Assembly (NCBI GenBank): GCA_964030475.1
Contig: CAXIPT010000045.1
Coordinates: forward strand, 62,001 to 126,000
Reading direction: 5' to 3'
DNA from: Tethya wilhelma
Lineage: Eukaryota; Porifera; Demospongiae; Tethyida; Tethyidae
DNA: 64,000 nt
Shown here: piece after piece, positions 34,812 through 46,591 of the stretch
How the letters are laid out: each line of letters opens with the position of its first letter
Position numbering within the stretch: position 1 is the stretch's first letter
Notes under the pieces: generated by a model
Databases searched by the model: none
What the model saw: only the letters and a program-made list of their open reading frames with translations
What the model was told of the DNA's origin: nothing
Made by a program: the position numbers and the translations under genes

Positions 34812-36721
34812 AGGCAAAATAAACGTTTTTTGTTAAAAGTGCATTTTTTGTCACAGAAAATTTTCTATGTCGATAGTCAAGAAGACTAAGTTTTTTATCT
34901 GTACTGTGAGAAAACTTTGTTTATCTTAAACAATATTTTTCACCTTAACTCTTTAGGGCCTAAATTTATTATGCATACTTAATTAGATTTTATGAATATT
35001 TAATTAACCTATGTTTTTGTACATTTTTGTTCTTGCTTTAGCCTTAGCCACTCTCTTTTGTAGCTAGTTGAGCTTAGCTATGGTTGTACTAAGCCATAGC
35101 TATATCAAATTAGTTCTAGGTTGGCTCTTATTAACTTTAAAAGCTTGCAAAAACGGAAGGGGTCAAAGTTCGCCAAACGACCTGCATACTTTAGGCTTTT
35201 TTTCCAGCTTCAAGAGCAGCACTGCAAAAGCGCTTGTATGCAGGTATAGCCTAAGCCTCCCTGCACCTCCATAGCTAGCGTCAAGCTTCTCCTGCAAAGC
35301 ACTAAGAAAAAAACGTGAGTTTAAGACCAAAGGTCATGATCTCGCCGCGATCGCGACCTTTGAACTCTAAAGCCTATATCTCCCCTCCCACTAATCAGAC
35401 CAGACTCCTACTTGGTATTTTAGTAGAGCGCTTCCTTACCTAACTGCACAGCAAGTCTAAAGCTCATAGCTCAAACGCTATGGCTTAAAATAAAAAAAAT
35501 GCGAAAAATCGCAGATTACGCGATCGTTGAATACGCGCGTGCGGATAAATCCGTCTACCGGCCCTAAAGAATTAAAATAATGTTCCAAAAGTTGAAAAAA
35601 GTAACTATTTACAAAAGTGTTTTTATTGTGCTAAAAAATGTTTTCTAGGCAAAATAAACGTTTTTTGTAAAAAGTGTATTGTTCAGTCACAGAAAATTCT
35701 CTAAGTCAATAGTCAAAAAGACTAAGTTCTTTATCTGTACAGTGAGAAAACTTTGTTTATCACCAACAATGTTTTTTACCTCAAGATAATGTTCTAAATG
35801 TTGAAAAAAATAACTATTCACAAAAGTGTTTCTTTTGTGCTAAAAAACAATCATTTCAAGATAATGTTCTAAGTGTTGAAAAAAGTAACTCTTCAAAAAA
35901 TGTTTCTTTTGTGCTAAAAAATCTTTTCAAGGAAAAATGTACGTTTTTTGTTAAAAGTGTAGTTTTTGTCACAGAAAATCGATAGTAAGTAATTTATCTC
36001 TACTGTGAGAAAACTTTGTTTACTACATTTTCTGTAACTACAAAATACACTTTTGAAAAAATACGTTTTTAGAAAGATAATGCTTTAAAGGCAAAATAAA
36101 CGTATTTTTTCGATAGTGTATTTTGTAGTTACAGAAAATGTTCTAAGTCGATAGTAAGTCAAAAAGACTAAGTTCTTAATCTGTACTGTGAGAAAACGTT
36201 GTTTATCACAAACAATGTTTTTCACCTCAAGAGAATGTTCCAAGTGTTGAAAAAAGCAACTATTCACAAAAGTGTTTCTTTAGTGCGAAAAAATCTTTTC
36301 AAGGCAAAATAAACGTTTCTTGTGAAAAGAGAATTTTTTAATCACAGAAAATTTTCTTAAGTCAATAGTCAGTCAAAAAGACTAAGTGCTTTATCTGTAC
36401 TTTGTTTTTTCACAAACAATGTTTTTCATTTCAGGATAATGTTCTAAGTGTTGAAAAAGTAACTATTCAAAAAAATGTTTCTTTTATGCTAGAAAATACT
36501 TTAAAGGCAAAATGAACGTATTTTTTCAAAAGTGTATTTTTTAGTCACAGAAAATTTTATAAGTCTATAGTCAATTAAAAAGACTAAGTTCTTTTTCTGT
36601 TCCGTAGAAAACTTTGTTTTTCAATTCTTAATGTTTATTACATTGAGAGAATGTTCCGAAAAGAGTAAATTTTAAAAAAAAATTTTTTTTTTGGGCTAGA
36701 AAATGTTTTCAAGGCAAAATA
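34812..36721 (+). repeat. Tandem repeat array, mostly forward sense
   Basis: Matches 18723-19894. The stretch TTTTTTGTTAAAAGTGCATTT (about 34828) is the uninterrupted counterpart of the gypsy insertion site seen at 5934/18723. Interrupted by a TTAA element at 34949-35571. Confidence 0.82.
34949..35571. mobile_element. TTAA-flanked MITE (family M2)
   Basis: 623 bp, starting CTCTTTAGGGCC and ending GGCCCTAAAGAA, with TTAA at 34945-34948 and 35572-35575. The core resembles family M1 (CCTCCCTGCACCTCCATAGC against CTATCCCTGCACCTACGTAG) although the ends differ. A partial reverse copy lies at about 55330-55675. Confidence 0.82.
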
Positions 36722-38944
36722 TGTGGCCCAATTTTGGAAAACACACCAGATGTATTCGCCGGTAAAAATCACGATTATTGTTTCTTTTGCAATTACATCA
36801 TAATAGATGCGTAAAACGAAATTTGATTCGACTAAGTTAGATATAGCCTTTAAAAACGGATCGCTCAATACAGTTACTATGCAAAAAATGTCAATGAATA
36901 TGTTGCTATGGTGTACTACAAATACAATCACTCCATATACTGCGTCATAATTATTCATGTTGCACATTGTAGTGAAATGAGTTTGTAGTAGAATATTTGC
37001 ATACTGATGAAGCGCTTCTGATGAGTTTGTAGTAGAATATATGAAACGCCCCTTAAAAATTTTTTCCAAGACCTGCAAAAAAAGAAGAAAGCCAAAAGCT
37101 AACTCAAGAAGAAGATAACAAGCAAGAATTACCTATAAAGAAGCCTCGCTAAAAATTTCTTCCAAGTACTGCAAAAGAAGAAGAGAGCCAAGAGATAACT
37201 CAAGAAGAAGACAAAAAGCAAGTTAGTACTTATAAACTTGAGTGTAAGGTTAGCTGGTGGGTATTAAATAGAATGATCACACATAGAAATGACCAAAGTG
37301 CATGAAAAGTTCAAAACAATCATGTACTTGGTTTAATTTACCCATCATAGGAAATACTAGTAAGCAAACATGTGTGACAATAGGCCAGATGCAAGTAAGC
37401 ACAAAATTTTGATTAAATTCAATGATTGTGTGTGTGTGAGAGAGAGTGTACATGTGTGTGATGTATAAAATGATGAATATACCCTGCAGTACATTCACAA
37501 GTAGCTGAGCAAATGGTTGCTAGTTCTCCTTCTCTCCCCAAAGCATGTACACAGTGTACAAACCCTGCTTCATAGAAAGCTTCATCTGACAGAGAAAATG
37601 ACAGTAAGCTGGATGCGACACATTCACTTCCATTTGTTGTAAGCTCCCAGAAGCCCAATGAGTGTATCCTCGCGCAAGTGCCCTAAATGCACCCTGGTCA
37701 CCATAATGGCCCAAATGTCCAGCAAGGTAAGTATACAAGTAGTAAAAATTTTGTAAAAATAATCAGTGTAGGAATGGGCAGTGCTGTAAAAAGCAACGAA
37801 ACAAGGCCAAGTCTCTGAATTTCGGCACATGACTACTTCATTTTCTTAAGTCCAGTAATGATTATTGTAGACATCCTATAATAATATTATAGTACATTGC
37901 TCACATCTGAGATCGTTGATGGCCTAAACCTGAGTCCGCAATGCATGGTTCAAGCTGCTATTAATTAATTGGCTGATTTGGATGAAGTATATAACAGAGA
38001 TACTACTGAGTAGGCATGCAGTTATGAGACTTTGGTACAAAAAATGAAGTAGTCATGTGCCGAAATTCAGAGACTTGGCCTTGTTTCGTTGCTTTTTACA
38101 GCACTGCCCATTCCTTCACTGATTATTTTTTAAAAAAATTTACTACTTGTTCGTTCACTTTTTTAATGCTAAGGTATTTAATTGCATAGAGACTAGCCAG
38201 TCTCTACGAGTTATGGTATATTAAATGTGCGCATGCGCGTTATATGCTAGCAAACCACGTGGTCTATTGACGACTTTTACCTACTAAAATGTCTACATAA
38301 AAAGTACAGCATTTTGTGCCAATGTTGCCAAAGCTGCCCAGATTTTGTTTGCTACCTTTTTGCCAGTAAATGAGTGTAAAAGGGCGTACTGCAGATAAAA
38401 TGAAGTCTCACTATATTGTCAAAGTTGGCACAATGCTTTTTGTTTGGTGTTCAAGTAAGTCAGGAACAGGAAAACAAAAATGAATTGGTACGGCTTCTCG
38501 CTAGCGCTCTCTCCAGAGCGCTATAGAGAGTTTCTGTGAGTTTTCTTGATTTATAGAGTTTGAATACTGTCCAAACAAGGCCTCTAAATATATTTAAAGG
38601 CTTAGCTATCTTTCTTTAAGACTTTATAAGCATCAACATTTTGTATTGTGTCTATGGGACGTTCGGCCCATTCCTACTATACGTACTACCGTACGTATGA
38701 TACACAAAATTACAGTAGGAATATAAAATGAAGGGGAAAAAAGCAGCAAGTAAACAAATATTAGCATAACTGAAGTGAGATATTTTAATGTTTACCTGAG
38801 GTCACAAGAGGAATATGAATACCAACATCTTTACATGTGGCTTCAGAGACTAGCTTTCATTCTGTAAGAGGAGGAGATGGTGGCCCTCATCGAGCAACTT
38901 GTTGTCCAGCTTCAGAAACAGAGATGTATTTCTTGTATACATAC
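36722..38944 (-). pseudogene. S element copy 6, interrupted twice
   Basis: The 3' end is at 36722. A foldback-family insert occupies 37736-38700 between AAGTATA and TACACAAAATTACAG. The second exon (38920-38780, minus) is cut at 38944 by the K element inserted at TATACATA. The CxC segment (CSATCECTAG, about 37505) and RGYTHWASGSLQQM are present in different frames. It shares the 3' internal duplication and the foldback insertion with copy 3, so the two are paralogous segments. Confidence 0.62.
37736..38700. mobile_element. Foldback element copy 2 with extra internal sequence
   Basis: Complementary arms at 37736-37850 and about 38040-38150 (CAAGTAGTAAAAATTTTG to TTTACTACTTGT). It is followed by unique sequence and a terminal-like CGGCCCATTCCTACTATACG (about 38670). 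The insert as a whole is bounded by S sequence on both sides. Related terminal sequence TATAGTAGGAATGGGCC occurs reversed near 63440. Confidence 0.72.
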
Positions 38945-40308
38945 TCTGGGGTGTTAAGGCCCGGGTCAATGCACAAAATACTGAAAAACAATGTAACTTT
39001 GACAGACCATTCAAAAGTTTCTAAAACATCCAGGACTATCATAGTAGAATTATATGAAACTACAATGAATATGTAATTGATTAATTATTAAAGTTAGTTA
39101 TTATTAACCACATGTGGGGGTGGGTGTGGCTCCTAAGTTGGACGGTTATCGAACTAAAATGCGTTAGGCGGCACGATAAACCTCCTCTAAATCTCACTAA
39201 AACTCGTACATATACTGTATTTTATGTATATAACTAGCTATTAAAATTATGGCTTGCATTCTTACTCAGAACGTAGCGAACAGGTAGAAATGGATTATTT
39301 GAAGCTAATTACAACATATATTTCACTCTATATTTCTATCATACCTTATTTGTGCCATCCATAATTGTAATACCATGTGTCTTTCTCTCAATATTCACTG
39401 TTAAAACACTTAAAATGACAGTTCAAGTACTTTTATCGTGCCGCCTAGAGCGTAGAGAAAATTCTCCTGGCCTCAGGCGGCCATCTTCCAAATTGAACGT
39501 CACGTGATCAGCCACGCCCTTATAAATATGCATGCAGGCTGCAGCTGTTTGCAGGGCAGCGCTTAATGGAATAAGAGACCACGCTAGGATTCTATGGCTA
39601 GATTCTAGCTAAGAAGACTTCCTCAGCTCTCAATTGAGGTTAGTAAACACAATTTAAGAAGAGATTACCTGTAAAATGAATATATCTACCTATAAGCTAA
39701 ATATTCATAAGAATAAGGCCTGGCTTTAGGCAGGCTTTTCATCATAATGCCACAATAAAGGAAATAATTGTGGTTCTACAGCCTATTTACTGTTTATATT
39801 CTTTATGTATATAGAGATGTCATATGCAGCTATCACATTAGCAGTCAATTGTGGCTATGCTAGATGTGCAATTCGAGAGCTATCCCTCCCAAAGCAGAAG
39901 TTTCGAATACTGAGCTTGGAAGAAAGAACTAAACAAGCAGCGGAATTTAAGAAATTATTTGGCCGTATTGAGACATACGGAATACCACGTGATTATTTCG
40001 AATTGTCCTCAACAAACCACCGATCATCATTTGATCGTCATTGTCAAGCAATTACTGATATTTGGAAGAAAAAGTGGCATCCGAAAGAGTCGAGAAATGT
40101 ATACGAAGAAACGTTCAGCATAAGTAACTGGAAAAGTTTATCTGAAGATGTTCAGAAAAAGCACACACTATCAAACTGCAGTGAATGCCGACAGCACCAT
40201 TATGATACCCAACTTTTATTTCCTGCAAAACCACACTTTGAAGCTGAGCCACTAATTGTAGTGAACGAAAATGAGCTTGAGAGATTAGGAAAGAAAGAGG
40301 GAACAGTA
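38945..40308 (+). mobile_element. K element copy 1: 5' end and first coding exon
   Basis: The left end CTCTGGGGTGTTAAGGCCCG follows TA in the S6 copy. A short exon-like leader ends at CTCAATTGAG|GTTAGT (about 39640). After an acceptor ATATAG (about 39814) an intact frame runs from ATG 39817 to the n: MSYAAITLAVNCGYARCAIR, then YGIPRDYFEL, WKKKWHPKES and HTLSNCSECRQHHYD. It is the N-terminal part of the K protein, which I recognise only as an invertebrate element-associated family. Unlike copy 2, the frame is unbroken, but everything after the n at 40309 is lost. Confidence 0.7.
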
Positions 40309-40310
40309 NG

Positions 40311-40678
40311 CTTGTACTTTTGCTTGTACTAAACATGTACTTTACATGCATAATTTAATATAATTTCATGCATGAATATAATTATCTTGTGCATGCCTAG
40401 AGCGCCAAGGGTTAAGCACCTTGGTGCCTTCATTGTCTACATTATTTGCAGCTGAATTTCATGCAAAATTAGGTGCAACAACAGTCCTTAAGTGCCCTGA
40501 TCTCTCAAATATGGGTGGTTGATCCCTAGTTGGTAGACACTAATCTTATTATGCACTGCTTCCAGCTGCTGTACGAGGCTAATGTCCGTCAGCAGCTCCT
40601 TCCTTCGACTTGACCTTTTCTACCAGCTTCCTTGGGAATGGAGCTGCTGACGGTGAGATAACCATCCCAGAATGGAGT
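40311..40678. other. Non-coding segment with inverted match to the K 3' end
   Basis: 40311-40395 is the reverse complement of 46436-46520 near the end of K copy 2. The rest, including an inverted pair around CGTCAGCAGCTCC and GGAGCTGCTGACG (about 40588 and 40640), has no coding signal. Confidence 0.6.
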
Positions 40679-42175
40679 ACTCTGGGGTGTTAAGGCCCGG
40701 GTTAATGCACAAAATACTGAAAAACAATGTAACTTTGACAGACCATTCAAAAGTTTCTAAAACTTCCAGGACTATCATAGTAGAATTATATGAAACTACA
40801 ATGAATATGTAGTTGATTAATTATTAAAGTTAGTTATTATTAACCACATGTGGTGGTGGGTGTGGCTCCTAAGTTGGACAGTTATCGAACTAAAATGTGT
40901 TAGGCGGCACGATAAACCTCCTCTAAATCTCACTAAAACTCGTACATATACCGTATTTTATGTATGTAACTAGGTACTAAAAATTATGGCTTGCATTCTT
41001 ACGCAGAACATAGCGAACAGGTAGATATGGATTATTTGAAGCTAATTACAGCATATATTTCACTCTATATTTGTATCATACCTTATTTGTGCCATCCATA
41101 ATTGTAATACCATGTGTTTTTCTCTCAATATTCACTGTTAAAACACTTAAAATGACAGTTCAAGTACTTTTATTGTGCCGCCTAGAGCGTAGAGAAAATT
41201 CAGGCGACCATCTTCCAAATTGAACGTCACGTGATCAGCCACGCCCTTATAAATATGCATGTAGCCTGCAGCTGTTTGCAGGGCAGCGCTTAATGGAATA
41301 AGAGACCACGCTAGGATTCTATGGCTAGATTCTAGCTAAGAAGACTTCCTCAGCTCTCAATTGAGGTTAGTAAACACAATTTAGGAAGAGATTACCTGTA
41401 AAATGAATATATCTACCTATAAGCTAAATATTCGTAAGAATGAGGCCTGGCTTTAGGCAGGCTGATCAACCAGTTCATCATAATGCCACAATAAAGGAAA
41501 TAATTGTAGTTCTACAGCCTATTTACTGTTTATATTCTTTATTTATATAGAGATGTCATTTGCAGCTATCACATTAGCAGTCAATTGTGGCTATGCTAGA
41601 TGTGCAATTCGAGAGCTATCCCGCCTCCCAATGCAGAAGTTTCGAATACTGAGCTTGGAAGAAAGAACTAAACAAGCAGCGGAATTTAAGAAATTATTTG
41701 GCCGTATTGAGACATACTGAATACCACGTGATTATTTCGAATTGTCCTCAAGAAACCATCGATCATCAAGCAATTACTGATATTTGGAAGAAAAAGTGGC
41801 ATCCGAAAGAGTCGAGAAATGTATACGAAGAAACGTTCAGCATAAGTAACTGGAAAAGTTTATCTGAAGATTTTCAGAAAAAGCACACACTCAAACTGCA
41901 GTGAATGCCGACAGCACCATTATGATACCCAACTTTTATTTCCTGCAAAACCACACTTTGAAGCTGAGCCACTAATTGTAGTGAATGAAAATGAGCTTGA
42001 GAGATTAGGAAAAAAAGAGGGAACAGTGAATGTTGTGACATCATTGAATGAATCATTTTCAGACACTTTTAACAGCACTTTCACCCAAATTGTAGTGCAA
42101 CATGGAAAAGCCAACTTACAGGTGAAATTGAAATACTTAATTTTTATTGTGTTATACACTACCATGCACACATAG

Positions 42176-42217
42176 CTCTCTCTCTCTCTCTCTCACATGC
42201 ACACACACACACACACA
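42176..42217. repeat. Microsatellite (CT)n then (CA)n
   Basis: Runs of CT and then CA dinucleotides immediately left of the palindromic MITE. A CA run continues on its right (42885-42903), consistent with insertion into a CA repeat. Confidence 0.9.
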
Positions 42218-42219
42218 TA

Positions 42220-42882
42220 CTCTGGCAAGTTAAGGACCGGCTCCCTAATTAAGGAAAAAAATAATTCGAACTAAGAGTATCTTTATCATTTAACATGCTC
42301 TCACCATGGTAACGCATGTGAATGATGCTCCGAACATCCTTAATGATTTCTTCTGGTTACCAGAGCAACCTTATTATGAATATTCATGAAAATATCTTCA
42401 ATTAATATCCCGGAAATGATATGCAGTTGCCATGGCAACCATTTTTTTCCCTTGTGTTATATATAGTACTATATTTTTATTCATTAATATCTTGGATATC
42501 ATGTTGCCATGGAGAGATATGCAGCACTTTCCATTTAATGCACACCAAAATTTACTGATGTCCTACTTCTTCAAGCTGTAGCTCTCCATGGCAACATGAT
42601 ATCAATGAATAAAAATATAGTACTATAACACAAGATTTCATATAAAATTTTTGGTTGCCATTGCAACTGCATATCATTTCCGGAATTTTAAATGAAGATA
42701 TTTTCATAAATATTCATATTGAGATTGGTCATGTGACTCTGGTAACCAGAGTAAATCATTAAGGATGTTCGGAGCATCATTCACATGCGTTACCATGGTG
42801 AGAGCATGTTAAATGATAAAGATATTCTTAGTTCGAATAATTTTCTTCCTTAATTAGGGAGCCGGTCCTTAACTTGCCAGAG
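42220..42882. mobile_element. 663 bp palindromic MITE with K-like ends
   Basis: Starts CTCTGGCAAGTTAAGGACCG, and the right end is the complement; the arms stay complementary for nearly 300 bp each. TA lies on both sides (42218-42219 and 42883-42884). It sits in the intron between the first two visible K exons. The first 20 bases match the K left end CTCTGGGGTGTTAAGGCCCG at 15 positions, so K or a relative is the likely mobiliser. Confidence 0.82.
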
Positions 42883-45800
42883 TACACACACAAACACACA
42901 CACATAGAGACTCATATATAAGTATATTTATTACTTGGATGCAAATGCAGATTAAAAAGACTCCTAGTGAGCTGAAGAAGAAGCAGAGAGAAAGGGATAG
43001 AAAGATAAGAGATAAAGAGAATCAAGCACTCTCAACACCAACTGCTCGATCTCTTCTTGTGGAAGATGAATCCATGAAATCATATCAGCGAAAGCGCCTC
43101 TCGCAGTACTATGAAACCACTCCACCGAAAAAACATGAAAGTATGCCTAAGACTCACAGTCCAAACTTTGACAATGTCAAATGGGACAAAGAAGCAGTAT
43201 TACAAGATTTACGTCAACTTCCTTCAGCACCCCCAACCATTAATGGGTCAAAATTTGCAGAAGATCATAGGATCCAAGGTTCAAACCGTGGACAAATCGC
43301 TATAGATTTTGCAACCAAGCATGGAATCGATACTTTTCAGTTAGATGGACTTGAACCTGAAAAAAGACAAAGATCAAGCAAGAGAGGAGCTTATGGTGAA
43401 GAACTTTCTATAGCTACACCTCCACCTCCAAAAAAAGTTAAACAAGAATGGAATCATATGGTAGAAAATGGTAAATTGTCTCTTGGAATTCCTTGCACAC
43501 CTTTTTCGTTGACTGAATTTTCAATATCTGATGGTCAACTAGTTAAAAGTCAAAAAGAAGTCATTGGTCGTAAGTTTCCATTAAGTGACACACTTCTCAA
43601 GAAGCAGCAAAAATATATGCGATTGAACACCGACGATCAACTTGAGGAAATGACACTTGAGCAGCTTCAGTTATTAGCGACCAATTGTGGAGTTAACGTT
43701 AGCAGTGAATTGTCATGTCCAGAACTGCAGAAGTGCATCAAAACAAACCAAAGAACTAGACACCATTGCATGTGGCATGACCATGCCACCATACTTGGTG
43801 TTGGTTTTATTACTATAACTATTCACACTGTTTATGACAATGCAGTTTTCTATTCTCGAGTGGAGTGGGATGAGGAACATTCAGGCGATGATATTCAAGC
43901 TTCAGTTGAACAGCCATTAGTATACATGGTTGCAGCATGTTCTTCTTCCGTAAAAGAACAAGCATTCCTTGTTCCCGACAGAGTAGAATGCATGAAAACA
44001 ATCTCTGAATCTATCCAACAACATACCAATCAATGACAAAATGCGATTCTTTGTTGGAGACCACCCTGCCCAGCAGTATGAAAGAGGAACACAGCAAGGG
44101 GGAACCATAAGTGTGGTGGCTGTGGAACAAAATCAAGCTTAATGGATGATTTAGCACACTCTCTGCAACAACCAAGACGGAGTTTAAAGGACATTCAAAC
44201 CATCGCTATATCTGGAAAATTCGGAAAGCTCTCGTTTAATTTGAAGCCATTTGAAAGTCTCAAAGTTAACCAACTAAAGCAAGAACTCAATGCCAGAAAT
44301 CATTTCTACACAGAAACAAAAAAAGATAAGTTGGAAACTATTCTAGTCCAAATATTGCAAGGAGTCTGGCGTGTTCCTGCCCTTTTGTTGTGCAATCCAG
44401 AACAATCTCTTTATGAACTACACCTTGAAGATTACAGCATATTAGATTGCGAACCACTTCAAGATCTAAAGGGTCACTTTGCAAATCTGTGTAAGCAGAT
44501 ACCATACCTACTTCAAAGTGAAATCCGTGAAACGTGCAAAGAAATTATATCTAGCAACACAACCGAGAAAATGTCTGGTGCAGACTACAGGATAATCATG
44601 ATTCTCTTACTTCAGTTTTTCATAGATGAAAAAGTTACAGGGGAAATACGATTGCTTGTAGAAACAGCAGTCAGGATATCTCAGCTGCTCTACTTACCAG
44701 CACAGGCTAGAAGCTCCCGTCGTGTTCTTCAACTCTACTGTGTTTCCTGGCTACACCACGAACTATGCAAAAGCCTTTTTGTTACACTGAGAGAAGGAAT
44801 GTCAAGAGAGAGATTCTTTGGGCAATATCTACAATGCCCTTGTAGCTCATGGTCCTCCTCAGCTTGAGATTGTTTCACTCAGCTCAGTCAACACTGAAAA
44901 TGAAGAGAGGATATTTAGTCAAGCTAGAAAGTCAGCAACCAGTGCTTCAAATCGGCATCCTCAAAATGTAGTTTCAACAATCATACTACGGCTGCAAGCT
45001 AAATGTGAACTAAAGAAGACAAGCAATTCGGTGAGCAAGGCTGAGAGCAGAGTTTCAAAAGTGGCTAAAGAAATTGCTACATACCAAGGTACTACCGTCG
45101 CACATTCATTTTTGGAAAACCGTTTGCAAAGTTGGCAATAAAATTTACGCCAAATCAGTCCTTTTTTGGCCTGTGGTGAAGACGTTTGGTGGAAGACAAC
45201 ATCTTTAGGATCTAAATTTTTTGATGGAGATGATGATCCTGAAGAGAGAGCAAATGGACCAGCACTCTTGCACTTCAGATCAGCTAAGCTGGAAGATGTA
45301 GCAGAGCGCCAAGAGAAATGCTGGAAGAAAGTTGTAGAAGACAAGATTGAGCTTCCAACCCCAAGCATCCAACTTTATGATGTGGATGGTACGCCTTCAC
45401 ATGTGATTTTGTACCCACTAGTGTGTCCTCATGATTGCAATTCAAGCTCTAAACATCTGGATCCTTGTAATGGCTCATCCAGCTCGGCTTCTCCTGAACG
45501 CTCTAGGACAAGATCTCTGTATACAATACGTAATTGCTCTTTGTCTGATGATAGTGGTTTGTTGACAATTAGCTCTACCTCTCAGCCTACGTCTAATCAT
45601 TGTGATTGTTCTTCAAGTTCTAAAATGACTTTTGATTGTTGCTCAAGCTCCACATCACCCAGTAGTGATAACTTCTCTGTACGTTCTAGATCTACTCTAC
45701 CTGGTAATTGTACCTCAAGCTGTACCCCCTCCCCCCCCCTATCATATGCTCAAGTGACTGTTCCAAAAGTTCAGGAGTGCCTGGCGACGAGTGTTCCTTA

Positions 45801-46591
45801 ACATCTACATTGCCTACTGCCGACCATTCTTTAAGCTGCAGGACACAAGAAGAAACAGTTGCTGTTGAAGTTGATCTTGATGTAGAATTTAGATTGGAAA
45901 ACACTTCAGAACAGCCAAAAAGCTCCCAAATGAAGACAAAATATGCTCTTAGTATGTCTGAAGTTCTAGGTGAGAACTGTGAAGAAGTAATTGAGTATGA
46001 CAAACTTCGGCACAGCATTAAGAATGGTAAGACTGTCTCTAACTCCCAAAAAGCAAGACATAAAGTATTGGTTTCTAAACTTAAAACAATACTTGAATCT
46101 AAGCGAAAAAGCTTAATGGTTCTATCCAATCTCTTGAGTTGGATTACTACAGAAACTATCAAACAATTCCATCTAAAGAGTCATGCCCAGAATTGAAAGA
46201 TCTCATGCACAAGTGCAAGTGTGCTAGTGTGTTGTTAGCATCATGGAAGAGTTATTAATAACAATTAATGTTATCTTGTTTGTGAACATAATTATTACAA
46301 TTATTATTGTATAAATAATTATTGGCATGTCTGTTCTCTTACAAGTAAATTTAATTTGTCTTGTGTGCATGTTTGTCATGATTGACTTGATATAGTGTTT
46401 TCAGTTTTAGTTATTTTGAATTGATTCTCCACGCATGCACAAGATAATTATATTCATGCATGAAATTATATTAAATTATGCATGTAAAGTACATGTTTAG
46501 TACAAGCAAAAGTACAAGCTACAATTATAAAAACGGTGCGCTACAAAAACTACTACACAGCTTGACCCAGTCCTTAACTACCCAAAGTGTG

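Larger units (their letters stand above)
41553..46194 (+). pseudogene. K protein gene, frameshifted; possible D-D-E transposase with SAP-like domain
   Basis: Exon 1 (41553-42121) has a TGA at about 41717, a 17 bp deletion near 41769 and a 2 bp deletion near 41888 against copy 1, and ends at CAG|GTGAAA. Exon 2 starts at 42951 after ATGCAG in phase. The frame then runs through a Lys/Arg-rich segment, PPPPKKVKQE, a helical SAP-like EEMTLEQLQLLATNCGV, and HHCMWHDHATILGVG. It shifts near 44025 and again near 44107 around FFVGDHPAQQYERGTQQGG and KCGGCGTKSSLMDDLAHSL. A second SAP-like stretch (SLKVNQLKQELNARNHFYTE) follows, then VNTENEERIFSQARK after a shift near 44825. Further shifts lie near 45141 and 45730, then a Ser/Cys-rich tail ending at 46194. 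Asp in WHDH and GDHPA and Glu in NEER could be catalytic; that is inference. Confidence 0.6.
40680..46591 (+). mobile_element. K element copy 2, TIR transposon
   Basis: The left end CTCTGGGGTGTTAAGGCCCG (after TA) and the right end, whose complement begins CTTTGGGTAGTTAAGGACTG, are similar over about 28 bp, an imperfect terminal inverted repeat. The right flank is TG, not TA, so the target duplication is not clean. It contains one long plus-strand gene with the leader, introns and many frameshifts. Confidence 0.62.

Noticed and set aside
1..38944. CRISPR-like array, because of regular repeats
   Set aside because: The period is ~210 bp with diverged units and no short identical repeats with unique spacers; this is a eukaryotic satellite.
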